Notes: a model not told the origin generated them from the sequence alone. Positions 1-11,814 are shown, counted from the stretch's first letter. The stretch is 64,000 nt of DNA from Sinotaia quadrata (GCA_028829895.1 CM054179.1:46633891-46697890); one strand, 5' to 3'. Made by a program: numbers and translations.

Positions 1-1234
1 TACGACAAGCGTCTAGGTGTTTTTAAACATTTCGCTATTTATTTATTTATTATAAATTTTCTTGACCAGCCTGCAAAATTGTTTAAAATGTCGTTTTACA
101 AATATCTATTAAAAGATTCTTTGCATATTTTTAATAAGATTTAAACATCGAAAGAAACTAAACGCAGATGATAAAATGACACATATTTTACAAAGCTGCG
201 TTTTTCGAAACACACAAAAGGCAAAGTTGCAATGAAAATGGTTGCAACTGGGTTATCTTTTCCGCACTCAAGATAGACTTGAAAAAGGGCAGTGCTCTAC
301 TGACATAGCTTAAGACTTTACCTGAAGTTTTTCTAAGGCGCTTAAGCGGCAATGATATAAAAGGCTGCTTTAGTGATAGACTCAATAGACTTGCAAACGT
401 GTATTCTTCCAAGGCCGTTCAATAGAAAGTGGCTACAAGATCGCATTTGCTGAAAACAATATAGAGTTTAAACGCAGAACTACACAGACTATGGTTTGAC
501 AAGATTAAGTTTGCAGAAGGCAGGAAAAAGCTACCAATACTAATTGTGTTGTTGTTGTATTACACTGATAAAAAGAAAACAAACATCCTCAGAACTATTA
601 TGAAATGTAAGAACAATGGTCATGCACAGACTGCTCAGTAAATGAATTTACTTATTTACAATAGGTGTCCAAATCTGGTAGTCTAGACTTAAAATATAGG
701 CGGCAATCAAAGGACGATAACTTTTATAACTATTTTTAAAAGCATCATTCATACGTCCGGATGTTAGCTTAAAGCGCTAAGGTCTTTCGTCAGTATATTC
801 AACAGTAATGAATCACAAACGTTACAATTCCGGGGCTGCGTTTTCATTTTGATTCGAGCTGTCCGAAATTCAATCCTTTCAAAACAATATTTCTTTTCAA
901 ACGGCTACCGAGAAAGCCAGAAGAGACATAAAAGGCGAGTGCAAATTACAGTATGTTAACGCCTCAAACGTTATTCCCTTAATGTTGTGCATGAAATTTA
1001 TGATACGTTTTTATCTGAGAACGAGATGTGGCGTGGTAAAGACTAAAAGGAGATACGGCATTAAAACACAATGTTTTCACTTTGCCGTCTCCTGCCGTGT
1101 AAAATCAAAACGCCAAGCTTAAGGCCCAGACTGAAAGACTCTGGTATTAAATGGCGTGGATTAAGGGATAACGACAACCACGGTTCAAGTTTCAGTCCTT
1201 TCAGGCTAGCAATATTTTTTTCTTCCCCTTTGCT

Positions 1235-1236
<2 letters not shown>
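1..1236. other. AT-rich sequence without a supported gene
   Basis: No exon, RNA gene or repeat could be supported. Short open frames occur on both strands but none has coding character, a family motif or good splice context. If the minus-strand gene at 8387-8855 runs this far, the stretch would be its intron or 3' flank. Confidence 0.4.
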
Positions 1237-1291
<55 letters not shown>

Positions 1292-1295
1292 CTCT
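1237..1295. repeat. (CT)n microsatellite
   Basis: Near-perfect CT dinucleotide run ending in a slightly interrupted CTCTC tract. The open frame across it is an artefact of the repeat. Confidence 0.95.
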
Positions 1296-1421
1296 TTAGC
1301 TCGCTCTTATTCAGAATGTCTTTCGTTGTCTTATTCTTTCATTTTAATGATAATCTATTTATCTAATATGTCTGTCTGTTGAATAAAACATCTTTTGTTT
1401 ACCAGTATACTCGCATATATT

Positions 1422-1426
<5 letters not shown>

Positions 1427-1474
<48 letters not shown>
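1427..1474. repeat. (AC)n microsatellite
   Basis: Uninterrupted AC dinucleotide run of about 24 units, just upstream of a 48-bp minisatellite. Confidence 0.97.
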
Positions 1475-1477
<3 letters not shown>

Positions 1478-1528
1478 TAATGTAGTCTCTCAGAATATAT
1501 ATTACATTTCCCTCGGCGTGTGTTTCTC

Positions 1529-1960
1529 TTCTGTGAATACAGTGACTTGTTAGGTACTGTAATTTTGGCGTGTAGGTTCTGTGAATACAGTGACTTGTTA
1601 GGTACTGTAATTTTGACGTGTAGGTTCTGTGAATACAGTGACTTGTTAGGTACTGTAATTTTGGCGTGTAGGTTCTGTGAATACAGTGACTTGTTAGGTA
1701 CTGTAATTTTGACGTGTAGGTTCTGTGAATACAGTGACTTGTTAGGTACTGTAATTTTGACGTGTAGGTTCTGTGAATACAGTGACTTGTTAGGTACTGT
1801 AATTTTGACGTGTAGGTTCTGTGAATACAGTGACTTGTTAGGTACTGTAATTTTGACGTGTAGGTTCTGTGAATACAGTGACTTGTTAGGTACTGTAATT
1901 TTGACGTGTAGGTTCTGTGAATACAGTGACTTGTTAGGTACTGTAATTTTGACGTGTAGG
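1529..1960. repeat. 48-bp minisatellite, nine copies
   Basis: Exactly nine head-to-tail units of 48 bp (432 bp), nearly identical. The main variant is an A/G difference in the GACGTG/GGCGTG part. Each unit contains an imperfect dyad, TACAGT...ACTGTA. Because 48 is divisible by three, the array is open in frames on both strands and yields long repetitive translations. These have no start or splice context or family similarity, so I treat them as non-coding. Confidence 0.96.
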
Positions 1961-2089
1961 TTCGTTCGGTTTGGTACGTTATCTTTAGGTTTGTTATGCG
2001 TTCAATGTTTATGTGTATGAAGACTATGTGCATTGTATGTGTATGCATATATATATTACACTATAACATTTGGCCTATAATTAACTAAA

Positions 2090-2690
2090 CATTAACATAA
2101 TGACTATAGCTAACTACTCTTTAACATAATGATCTTTATTTAAGCTTGTCTTTAATATATGACTCTAGAATAGTTAAACTATACTTTAGCATAATGAACT
2201 ATAGTAAACTTCACTTTAAAATAATGACCTTTTGTTAACATTTCTTTAACATAATGACTCTAATATAGTTCAACCACACTTTAACATAATGATCTATTGT
2301 TAATAACTCTTTAACATAATGACCTTAGATAAAATCTTCATTGTAACATAATGGCCTATAGCTATGGTCAAAATTCACTTTAACCTAAGTGACTTTTAAA
2401 AGTTATTTATTATAATAGTTTTTTTCTTTAACATAATAGTCATAGTTAAATTTCTCTTTAATATAATGACCTATTGTTAAATATCCCTTTTGCATATTGA
2501 CCTATTGTTAAATATCCCTTTTGACCTATTGTTAAATTTTCCTTCGAAATAAAGACCACAGTTAAACTTTAACATAATGACCTACAGATAAATTTCATTT
2601 TTTTAATAATGACCTCTATTTAAATTTCCTGTTTACATTGTTAAACTTCACTCCTACATAATGACCTATAATTAAATCCTTAATGGTAAA
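2090..2690. repeat. Degenerate AT-rich tandem array (TTAACATAATGACC-type)
   Basis: An irregular array in which the core TTTAACATAATGACCTA recurs every roughly 25-45 bp, about fifteen times, with many substitutions and indels. It looks like an old minisatellite that is decaying. Confidence 0.75.
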
Positions 2691-3112
2691 TATAATCTCG
2701 TTGTTGTCTGGGTTGGGATTGGAAATTTCGTAGCCAATTGTTAGTTAGTGATAAATTATTAAATGCTATGTAACACCTGACATAAATATTGAAATGTGGT
2801 GAGCTGTGTGGTCTGCCACGTTTAAGTATTAATTGCTAGTTTCCTAAGTAAATATGGAGTAGCCGGTGACAAACAGTGAAAGACACTGGCTTTTTTAAAA
2901 GTCCAAGTTGTTAACCACAAATGATAAATAAAACTAGCTTTTAGTTCCTTCTGCGGGGACGCCAAGAAGTGATTCCATTGATACAAACGCTAGCAGTTGA
3001 ACATCAGAGGAAAACCTCCGCAAAATTCTGCGGACAAACTTTATATAACTGTACTTTTCCCTCTACAGCACTACATCTTCACTTTCTAGAACTTGTTTCC
3101 CTCCCTTGGTAC

Positions 3113-3406
3113 TGTCGCTCCCCTTTCCGAAACTTAATACCCCCTCTTAACGCTATCTCCTTAATTCCATCCCCTTTCCAGAAATTAATTCCATCGCTTG
3201 ACGCTATTTCTTCCCCTTTCCAGAACTTAATTCCTTCCTTGGTGCTATCTCTCCCCTTCCAGAATTTAATTCCCTCCCTTGGCGCTATCTATACCCTTTC
3301 CAGAATTTAATTCCCTCCCTTGGCGCTATCTATCCCCTTTCCAGAACTTAATTCCTTCCCTTGGCGCTATCTATCCCCTTTCCAGAACTTAATTCCCTCC
3401 CTTGGC
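3113..3406. repeat. About 40-bp minisatellite, about seven copies
   Basis: The unit is built on CCCTTTCCAGAACTTAATTC followed by CCTCCCTTGGCGCTATCT. The right-hand copies are most alike and the left-hand ones diverged, so the array seems to have been homogenised from its right side. The open plus-strand frame across it is incidental. Confidence 0.85.
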
Positions 3407-3750
3407 GATGGTTTTCTAAATCAATGGAAAGTCTAGCATTCACAACAGGAATTAATTCTTTCACTAAATTTGCATAGTTGTTCGATTGAATTCGTGTTTA
3501 GATAGCGTATAAAACAACATTAAATATAAACTTTGCAAATTTAGCATATACTTCAGTAAAATTATTTAAAATTGAGTAAAACGCACAGAAATAGATCCAT
3601 ATTTTGAACAGAAAATCATCTTTTAAAAAAAAATCACTCTTAAATGAGGACTGAGTGTGTGTGGTTGTGGGTGTGGTGTATGTTTTTGTATGTTTGAGTT
3701 TTGTGTGGGTGGGTGAGTTGGGTGTTTTTACCATCTCATTGGCGAAAGAG
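3407..3750. other. AT-rich spacer
   Basis: Nothing supported. The minus-strand frame here is low complexity, driven by GT-rich plus-strand sequence near 3655-3725. Confidence 0.4.
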
Positions 3751-3783
3751 ATGGATGGATGGATGGACGGATGGATGGATGGG
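3751..3783. repeat. (ATGG)n microsatellite
   Basis: Short ATGG tetranucleotide run with one ATGGACGG interruption. Confidence 0.9.
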
Positions 3784-4289
3784 ATGCCTTTTTAGAAAAA
3801 TCTTAATAATTCATCAAGGGGACGCAAGTTGAGTTAAACTTTCATAACGGAACTGACACGATCTCACGACCTTTAGTAAGAGTGCATGCCCTTCCCGCAA
3901 GGTGAAAGGTCGAGCGAAAGGAGCGACACCATGCCGAACGGTTGTAAACGCTGGTAATTGGACGCAAGTGGAAATAAACTCAGGTCGGTAAATAAAATTA
4001 TGAAGACAACTATCTCAGTCAGATGTCTAATTAATCATGGGCATCCAATTGACTTGGAGCATAACCGAGTTTAAACTTCGAAATTACAGATACAGCACAA
4101 CTTTAAAGCTGGTTCTGCTGTGTGCGAGAAGTGCTCAACATATTGCTTTGAGTGACTGCGTATTTCTTGCTATCGGGGGAGTATGCTGTCGCGAGATATC
4201 ACTTGACGTGGAAAACGGGTATCAATTTCAGATCTATGTGCATTTTTTTAAAAAATAAATAAAAATAAAAATAGCAGTAAATCTGAGTG

Positions 4290-4488
4290 TCCTCCAAGCA
4301 CACATATCCCTCTGGCAAACACAAGACACATCGACATGATTGTCGGCAATCACGATATGGGATATCGCTGTGCGGGAACGGTGTTGGCTTTGGGCTTAAC
4401 GAAGAATTTCTGAAAGTGTTCAACGTTGCCTGTAATTCTTCAAGACGAGCGACGTCTTGGCCCGGCTCTTGATGGCGGGTGTACACCC
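4290..4488 (-). CDS. Possible cysteine-containing exon, minus strand (weak)
   Basis: A patch more GC-rich than its surroundings is open on the minus strand. A possible AG acceptor at 4490-4489 would leave two bases before GTG TAC ACC. This phase fits the one-base overhang of the NtA-like exon at 8387-8855. The translation ends with several cysteines (CRQSCRCVLC and two more), which could suit an extracellular module. Against it: a poor polypyrimidine tract, no clear donor, and an open plus-strand frame over the same bases. It could be chance. Confidence 0.2.
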
Positions 4489-4711
4489 CTGCGTTTATCT
4501 CACCCTGGGTTTGCATGTTTATGGTTTTTATTTATATTTTATCCTCCCTGGAATCCTTTTCACTAATAACGTTTATCTCGCGGCGGAACCGCACCTTAAC
4601 TTTGGTCATTGAACAGAGATAAGAAAATTGCCTTCAGTATTCTTATTCACGTGTTTTAAATTATTGTTATATTATTACTGGTGTTTCTTCGTGCTTTTGC
4701 GAAAAAATATT

Positions 4712-4833
4712 CTGCTTCCTAAGTGGTGGTAATGAATGATTTAGTGTGTGAATTAATCTCAGTACAAATAATCTGCTTCCTAAGTGGTGGTAATGAATGA
4801 TTTAGTGTGTGAATTAATCTCAGTACAAATAAT
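4712..4833. repeat. 61-bp tandem duplication
   Basis: Two essentially identical head-to-tail copies, 4712-4772 and 4773-4833, each starting CTGCTTCCTAAGTGGTGGTA. The lack of divergence points to a recent duplication. Confidence 0.95.
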
Positions 4834-4869
4834 TGCGTTGTGAATGCATAGTGATTGTGGACGTGTTTC

Positions 4870-5520
4870 AACCTATGAATTTTGTATATTGAAGTCTGTT
4901 AATTAATCTTGCAGTGAGTTTTGTATTGAAGTCTATTAATCTTACAGTGATGTATTAAAGTCTGTTAATCTTTCAGTGACTTTGTGTTGAAGTCTGCTAT
5001 CCTTGCAGGGAGCTTGTTTTGAAGTCTGCTATATTTGCAAAGGCGTTGTATTGAAGTGTGAGAAATTAGCAGCAAAATTTTATTGAAGTTAAAAGTTTAC
5101 GAATCTCATAATGAAGTTGTATTGATGTCTATGAAACTTATAATGAAGTTGTAGAGAAGCCTGTAAATCTTATAACGAAAATGAAAATCTGTGTCTTTCG
5201 TATCGAAGGTGTATTGAAATCTAAGAGTCAAAAAGAGACGTTGTAGTGAAGTCGATGAATGAGCTAAATTGAAATCTGTTATTTTTATAACGACGTTATA
5301 TTGAAATATGTAAATCTTACTTTAAAGTGGCATTAAGGTCAATGATTTCTTCTTTAACAAAACTCCATAAAGTCTATAATTTTTATTACGAAGTTATTTT
5401 GAAGTCTTTTATTCTTTACATGAAGTTGTTTAGAAGTCTTCGATTCTTGAAATGAAGTTTTATTGAATCTATCATTTTTATAAGGCATTTACATTGAAAT
5501 ATGTAAAGTGTAGAAGATTT
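4870..5520. repeat. Degenerate array with TATTGAAGTCTGTTAATCTT core
   Basis: The core TGAAGTCTGTTAATCTT.GCAGTGA recurs irregularly every 30-45 bp with heavy decay to the right. No gene is supported. It may be the source of the open-frame gap between 4.8 and 5.8 kb. Confidence 0.65.
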
Positions 5521-6058
5521 ATATATTTATTATTTTTTTTTAACTTTATAATTTGTTTTTTAGTTAACAACATAGTACAAAAATCTATTATATATAGAAC
5601 AAACTGTATTAAAGTATGTGAAATTTATTAAAAAAAACTTACTAAAGCATAAGATTTGTTAACAAAATTGTGTTGAGGAGCATGACTTTAAATAAATTGC
5701 TATATACGGATAAATTCTACATTAAGTAAATTGCGTTAGATACATGAAGGGCCTATATTAAATAAGCTGCCTTAGATGTGGGCATGCCCTTCATACTATA
5801 ATAAGAATAAAACAACAAAATACAAATCACATCAGTTGTGATGAAGATTTACTATGGGGTAGCTTCAATACAAATTTCGGTTGTCGGTTGTCTTCATACG
5901 AATAAAAGGTTGTCGATGCAGCGCGTCATCAGGAACACCATAACTTGCGACAAGCTGTTGATGTCTTTAGCCAGAGTGAAAGCAATGTGATGTTGATGAT
6001 TCAGATTAATTTTAAAACGATGTCGCTTTCTACTCATGTAGGATAAGCTACTGATAGA

Positions 6059-6450
6059 GCTTAGTGTTGTTTATTGACTCAATGAGGCAGTTTAGTGTTG
6101 TTTACTGACCTACTGAAGCAGTTTAGTGTTGTTTGTTGACCTACTGAAGCAGTTTAGTGTTGTTTGTTGACCTACTGAAGCAGTTTAGTGTTGTTTGTTG
6201 ACCTACTGAAGCAGTTTAGTGTTGTTTATTGACCTACTGAAGCAGTTTAGTGTTGTTTGTTGACCTACTGAAGCAGTTTAGTGTTGTTTGTTGACCTACT
6301 GAAGCAGTTTAGTGTTGTTTATTGACCTACTGAAGCAGTTTAATGTTGTTTATTGACCTACTGAAGCAGTTTAGTGTTGTTTATTGACCTACAGAAGCAG
6401 TGTAGTGTTGTTTATTGACCCACTGAAACAATTTAGTGTTGTCTATTGAA
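6059..6450. repeat. 31-bp minisatellite, block A, about twelve copies
   Basis: The unit is TTTAGTGTTGTTTATTGACC followed by TACTGAAGCAG (31 bp), with well conserved copies and edge copies that decay. It shares the core TTTATTGAYCTAMTRAAGCA with block B (7024-7541), so the two blocks belong to one repeat family. Confidence 0.93.
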
Positions 6451-7023
6451 ATAATGATGCAGTTTTGTTTTGTATTGTATATTGATTTAATGCAGCAACT
6501 GCTAATGATGCACCCTAATGATGCAAATTAGTTTTGTTTAGTGATCTGTAAAGAGAAAGGCAATAGGTATATAGGTTTATTTATTGACATAATGATGCAA
6601 ATTAGTTTTGTTTACTGATCTGATAAGAGAAAGGCACTAACATGTAGATTTATTTATCGATCTAATAATGTAAATTAGTTTTGTTTATTGATCTGTAAAG
6701 AAAAAGGCAAAAGGCATTTTAGGTTTATTTATTGATCTACTGAAGCATTTAGCTTTGTTTACTGACTTAATGAACAAAAATAGTTTTCTTTACTGATTTA
6801 ATATTGCAATATAGTTTTGTTTACTGACATAAGGAAGCGATATAATTTTTCTCACTAAATTAATAAAACAATATAGTTTTGTCTTCTGACCTAAAGAAGC
6901 AATATAATTGTTTTCATGACTAGTTTTATTTACTAATCTAATAAAAGTAATATATTTTAATTCTCTAATCGATGTAAGTAATATAAATGATTATATCTGC
7001 AGATACAGTATAGCAGAGTCAGT
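6451..7023. repeat. Decayed copies linking the two 31-bp blocks
   Basis: TTTAGTTTTGTTTACTGA-type fragments recur with indels between the two homogeneous blocks. I read this as older, diverged units of the same array. Confidence 0.65.
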
Positions 7024-7541
7024 GGGGTTTACTGACATAATGAAGCAATATCGTTATGTTTATTGATCTAATAAAGCAATATCGTTATGTTTATTGATCT
7101 AATAAAGCAATATCGTTATGTTTATTGATCTAATAAAGCAATGTTGTTATGTTTATTGATCTAATAAAGCAATGTTGTTATGTTTATTGATCTAATAAAG
7201 CAATGTTGCTATGTTTACTGACTTAATAAAGCAATATCGTTATGTTTATTGATCTAATAAAGCAATGTTGCTATGTTTACTGACTTAATAAAGCAATATC
7301 GTTATGTTTATTGATCTAATAAAGCAATGTTGCTATGTTTACTGACTTAATAAAGCAATATCGTTATGTTTATTGATCTAATAAAGCAATGTTGCTATGT
7401 TTACTGACTTAATAAAGCAATATCGTTATGTTTATTGATCTAATAAAGCAATGTTGCTATGTTTACTGACTTAATAAAGCAATATCGTTATGTTTATTGA
7501 TCTAATAAAGCAATGTTGCTATGTTTACTGACTTAATAAAA
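7024..7541. repeat. 31-bp minisatellite, block B, with 62-bp higher-order repeat
   Basis: About sixteen 31-bp monomers of the form TTTATTGATCTAATAAAGCA plus an 11-bp variable part. To the left the monomers are uniform. From about 7206 two monomer types alternate (TTGCTATGTTTACTGACTT and CGTTATGTTTATTGATCT). The TTGCTATG motif therefore recurs exactly every 62 bp, at 7206, 7268, 7330, 7392, 7454 and 7516. This is a higher-order repeat made by amplifying a diverged dimer. Confidence 0.93.
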
Positions 7542-8254
7542 AAAAACTCTATCAATGTGTTTAATAATCTCTGAATTACCTAACAAAGCACTCTCTTTAT
7601 GTTTACTGATCTAATAAATCACTATCATTTGATTTAACTATCTAAAAGGCAATATCATTTGTTTAATGACATAATAAAGCAATATATTTTATTTATTGAC
7701 TTAATACAGTAATTTTATTGTATTTATTGACCTAAATTAAGCAATATCCTAAAGGACAAATTACCTAAATAAAGCAACATTCTAAGGGTCTTAATGACCT
7801 AATGTAATCACAAGCACGGGGTTCAATGTCCTAAGGAGCAAAATAATTGTGCTTACTGATCCATGGCGAACAGGTGGGTCAGATCCTGTACGGAATGGAA
7901 ACATCACTAAGTTCAGAACTAATCCTAATCCAAAGGAGACACTCAGCACATGATGCAGGTGACTTACGACACGAGTAACCTGGCCAGAAAAGTCCGGCTA
8001 AGGGTTCCGGCATGTGCTACAATGGTCCATTGCAACCTGCAGAAACTCTGCCACGAAAGCGCTGCAAGCTTCTACAAGTTAAAATGCTCTTCAGACACCA
8101 GAGAATATCACGAAAAATAATTGGAAAAAAACATTAGTAACAAGGTGATGGGAGAAAAGAAAAATGGTTACTGATGACAATAGAAAGCTGAAAATAATAA
8201 TGACAATTTCGCTTCTTTCATGATTTTTAAATCAACACCCGTAAAGAAACAATA
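7542..8254. other. Decaying repeat tail, then AT-rich spacer
   Basis: Up to about 7860 weak copies of the 31-bp family can still be followed. Beyond that the DNA is unique, with no supported gene. It would lie in the first intron of the minus-strand gene whose first coding exon is at 8387-8855. Confidence 0.5.
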
Positions 8255-8385
8255 GCGCCAAAGAGAAGTCTTTAAAAATTTAAGGAAGCGATTATGAAGG
8301 GAGGGTGTCAAAGACTCAAAAGCACCAAAGAGAAGTCTTTAAAAATTTAAGGAAGCGATTATGAAAGGAGGGTGTCAAAGACTTA
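8255..8385. repeat. 67-bp tandem duplication abutting a splice donor
   Basis: Units 8255-8321 and 8322-8385 share GCRCCAAAGAGAAGTCTTTA and the rest of the unit, with few differences. On the minus strand the duplicated segment begins inside the GTAAGT donor of the exon ending at 8387. The right-hand copy is in the functional position; the left-hand copy lacks the donor because its edge reads ACTCAAAA instead of ACTTACCC. Confidence 0.9.
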
Positions 8386-8386
8386 C

Positions 8387-8855
8387 CCAAATAGTCCAAC
8401 ACCTGTCGCTCGTTTTCCTCAGAGAATTCTGCGGCAGCACCAAAGACATCGTCGTATTTCGCAGAGAGCCGATTCCGGAAAACGGTCAAGAAAAATATAT
8501 ACATTTCTCCGTGTCTGACGTCGGCGTAGCACATGGCTTTGTCGCCGAAGTTGCTGATGTTGAATACAGACGCAGTGGCCAGCCCTCCAGCCTTTGAAAG
8601 CACGTCTTGAATCAGTTGCGCCCCTTTGTGGACAGTAAGGATGCGAACCTCGGCCGTGTACGTTCCAGCGTTGGTGCGTACGTTTTTAAAAGCGTGCAAA
8701 ACCTCCCCGACCGCCACAATGTCTGCGAGAGAGGACCGCTCGTAGACTGTCAGAGGTGACCATCCGTTGAGCAGCAGTATGCAAGCCAAGGACAGGTGAC
8801 TTAAGTGCACGAGACAGTAGAAGACGAAGCATTTGGTACCACCTCTGGGAGACAT
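8387..8855 (-). CDS. First coding exon of a secreted protein with agrin NtA-like (TIMP/netrin-fold) domain
   Basis: The reading frame starts at the ATG at 8855, with A at -3 (AAACATG). It runs 156 codons plus one base to a good donor (TTGG|GTAAGT) at 8387; downstream read-through soon hits a stop. Residues about 8-30 form a hydrophobic signal peptide. Residues about 43-130 follow the agrin N-terminal domain pattern: ADIVAVGEV, then TYTAEVRILTVHKG, then ISNFGDKAMC and MYIFFL. These parallel the NtA strands and its FGD...C...IFF signature. In agrin this domain binds laminin. Here only the fold-level likeness can be claimed, and the protein could be another secreted OB-fold protein. The downstream exons were not found with confidence. 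Confidence 0.7.
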
Positions 8856-10400
8856 GTTTGGTTGAAGGTACCCAGGGAGATGAAGAGTAGGGGTGTTATT
8901 TGTCTGACGCTCAATAATTAGTCACCTTTTTTTTCCTCAACCAGTCTTTCGCAGCCTATGCTAGTGGATTAGCTGGAGCGTGGTGCTAAATTCCTTTGTC
9001 TCCACGAATCTTTCTCGCGTGCAGTTCGATTGCCGGAGCTTTTTGAAGAAAATGCACTAAATTTCGTTGTGTGCGGCGATTCTAGATCTGACGTCGGCTA
9101 ACAGTGCCAGAGCAGGAATCCCTCAAGTCTAGAATGTTCCTGACCGCAAAATAATTACACACGTTTTACCCACACTGTTGCTGTGACTACCAATTAGTTA
9201 TGCCTGAAGTATTCTTAAAATTTTCTCTCCGTTCAGGTTGTTAAGTGTGCATTTATAGGAGAGAGATTGTAGGAGTGGGTGGAGGTGGTGGATACCTTTC
9301 ATCAATTAAATGGTGCTGAACTTCGCTCTGGGATTTGTCGTATCGCGGTCGGCATTACTGGCAATTGTTGTAACAACTTTTATTTTTGGATTTAAATAAA
9401 TCTGACAATGTTTACTGGGTTCATTTCGAAATTTTCAAGACAGTGCACCTGGCTATCATTTATCTCTCTATATATATATGTCAAAAATGTTAAATAATAT
9501 TAAATAAATACAAAATATTTCACGAGTAAACTATTTACAATATGCATTCATAATAGTTGTAGACAAGAGCATGTCGAGCTCGATACGCACGACAATATTC
9601 ATCAGTCGCCTGGCGAAAAAAAAAAAATTCCAATCTACACATTTTTTCTGTTCATAATATTCCGTAAAACACGTGCTTTGACCGATATATAGATCGGGGG
9701 GAAGGGGAATAAAACTATAAAAGCTTCTTCATTATAGATTTCAGCAACTCTTATGTCCATTTAAATTACTTCTTTGTCTCGAAGCCAATAATCTGTTTCA
9801 TATTTCCGTGCTTTTGATGGGGAGTTAGTTGTCTTCCTAACACTCGAAAGTAAACACATTCGATTGCATAGCAATAAAAACCTAGATTTAGCATCTGTAA
9901 CTAGATCAATTTAAAAAAAAATATTAAATCACCACTTCTACTTTAAAATGCAATGATGTCATAAAAGCCAGAGTCCCGCTCTCCAACCAGTCCAGTCTTG
10001 GAATCTCCCAGTGACTCGTCCCCACTGCTCTTCTCTTCATGTCGGTTTCAATCGTACATCAACTTGGGGCACGCGGAGCAATGAGAAATCACTTTTGGCC
10101 AAAAAATTTTCAGAGACGTTTTTGGCGTGGAAATTTTATTCCTTTTATTTTTTTTTTGGTTGGTGCTGTTTTTAAATTTTCGGAGTTTTTTTTTTTTTCC
10201 AGTCTCGTTACTAGGTAGAAGGCTTACTGTCGTCTGCTTCACTAATTTATGCGTTTTTCCCCTTTCTCGCGCTACCCTTACTAGCACGCGATCGCTTGAC
10301 TGACAGTTTGCCCCACGCTGCTCGTCTTTTCCTCACTGGCTTCGTCTGTCGTTTCTTGCCTTGCCTAAGCTGTTTGGATTGCCCGGAGAGGAGAAGAGGG
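8856..10400. other. 5' flank of the NtA-like gene and intergenic DNA
   Basis: The first few hundred bases right of 8855 should hold the promoter and 5' UTR of the minus-strand gene, but no clear TATA box or initiator stands out. The rest is AT-rich with short A and T runs. The small frames at 10048-10502 are built on poly-T and poly-G tracts and are not convincing. Confidence 0.4.
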
Positions 10401-10408
10401 GAAGTATT

Positions 10409-10439
10409 TTTTTTTTTTTTTTGGGGGGGGGGCGGAGGG
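10409..10439. repeat. Poly-T/poly-G tract
   Basis: A run of T followed directly by a run of G, then CGGAGGG. Its low complexity explains the proline- and phenylalanine-rich translations on either strand. Confidence 0.9.
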
Positions 10440-11307
10440 AATACTACCAACAATAGGAAGCAAAATACCTTTGTAGCCTTTGGGTACTATTTAATCATCT
10501 AAGTGACTTCTTGTCAAATTGGTCAAGATTTTATTTTACTCTCTTCCACCCTGCCCACCCGGTCTCCCACCTAACAACGTGCTGTCGTGTCTGTCCTATT
10601 GTAAGTTACGTGGCCGTCACAAATGACTGATTCCCCGACTGGCGACAGGTCACAAATGACCGATTCCCAGACTGGCGACGTCACAAATAGTCGATTTTCG
10701 GACCGGCGACTCTTGACAATAGCCGTCCTTTGGTAATTTTTAAAATTTATTTATTTAGTGTGACTAGGACCCAGAAAGCAGACATTCAGAAAGGATGAAG
10801 TTGCAGCCGCAAGAGAAACTAGGACATTTGCAGGCATAAACTGTTAACAAAGCAGAATGGCATTAAGGCTGCTGTAATGTTGGAATACGAAAGTAGTGTG
10901 AGTTGCAGATGAACAGAGAGCCCGAGAAAACAACAGAGAATCCGTTTGCTGGGGGACCGAGAGAGAGAAAATGACAAAATTAAATAACCACTCTTGTAAC
11001 TCAAAGTTACGGAAAACGGTGGACGAAAATGATTCAACTTTGGACAACTAGAATGACACGCGGACAAGAACAGAATAAACTGGCTTCTATTCTGCATGAA
11101 GGGGAAAAAATCTACCTCTACGGGGTAAAAGAAAATCACACACATACCATTAGACCAGGCTGGGATGTTCGAAGGAAAATCTTTTCTTAGAGAAGAAAAA
11201 CTTTTTTTTTTTTGACAGATAGCCAGGAATGCTCAACTCGATTGCAATTTGATCACTTAGTTAAGAAGAACTGAACAAGCTGATGGCGTTATAGACAAAA
11301 AGAAAAC

Positions 11308-11574
11308 CTGAGTGAGGAATAGAAAGTGACTGCGAGATAGACAAGTAGAAAGTGACTGCGTGATAGACACAAGTTGAGCGAGGAATAGCAAGTGACTGCA
11401 TGATAGACACAAGTTGAGTGAGGAATAGAAAATGCGTGATAGGTTGAGGAATAGAAAGTGCGTGATAGACACAAGTTGAGTGAGGAATAGAAAGTGGCTG
11501 CGTGATAGACACAAGTTGAGTGAGAAATAGAAAGTGGCTGAGTGATAGACACAAGTTGAGTGAGGAATAGAAAC
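11308..11574. repeat. About 39-bp minisatellite, about seven copies
   Basis: The unit AAGTGACTGCGTGATAGACA followed by CAAGTTGAGTGAGGAATAG recurs with internal deletions, for example near 11430-11460. Three minus-strand frames across it give Ser/Leu/His-rich repetitive peptides with no coding support. Confidence 0.9.
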
Positions 11575-11814
11575 TCTGCCTATTAGACAGTCGGGCAATA
11601 AGACGGATAGAGAAATAAAGTACACCAAAGTTAAAGATAACGATAGCAGAAATTGATTTCGCTTTTTTAAAGGGGGGGAGGGTGTAGATAAGTAGCCAGA
11701 TTTTTTTTTAACTGATCACGTTTGGACAAAAGCTGCATAGAAGGACAGAACACACGTTATATTGAGAGCATTTAGATAATTAAAGAGAAGCAGAAAAAAT
11801 ATTACTTTTAAAAA

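Noticed and set aside
1359..2048. Long minus-strand frame of 229 codons and plus-strand frame of 166 codons
   Set aside because: Both are read-throughs of the 48-bp array and the AC microsatellite; no gene evidence.
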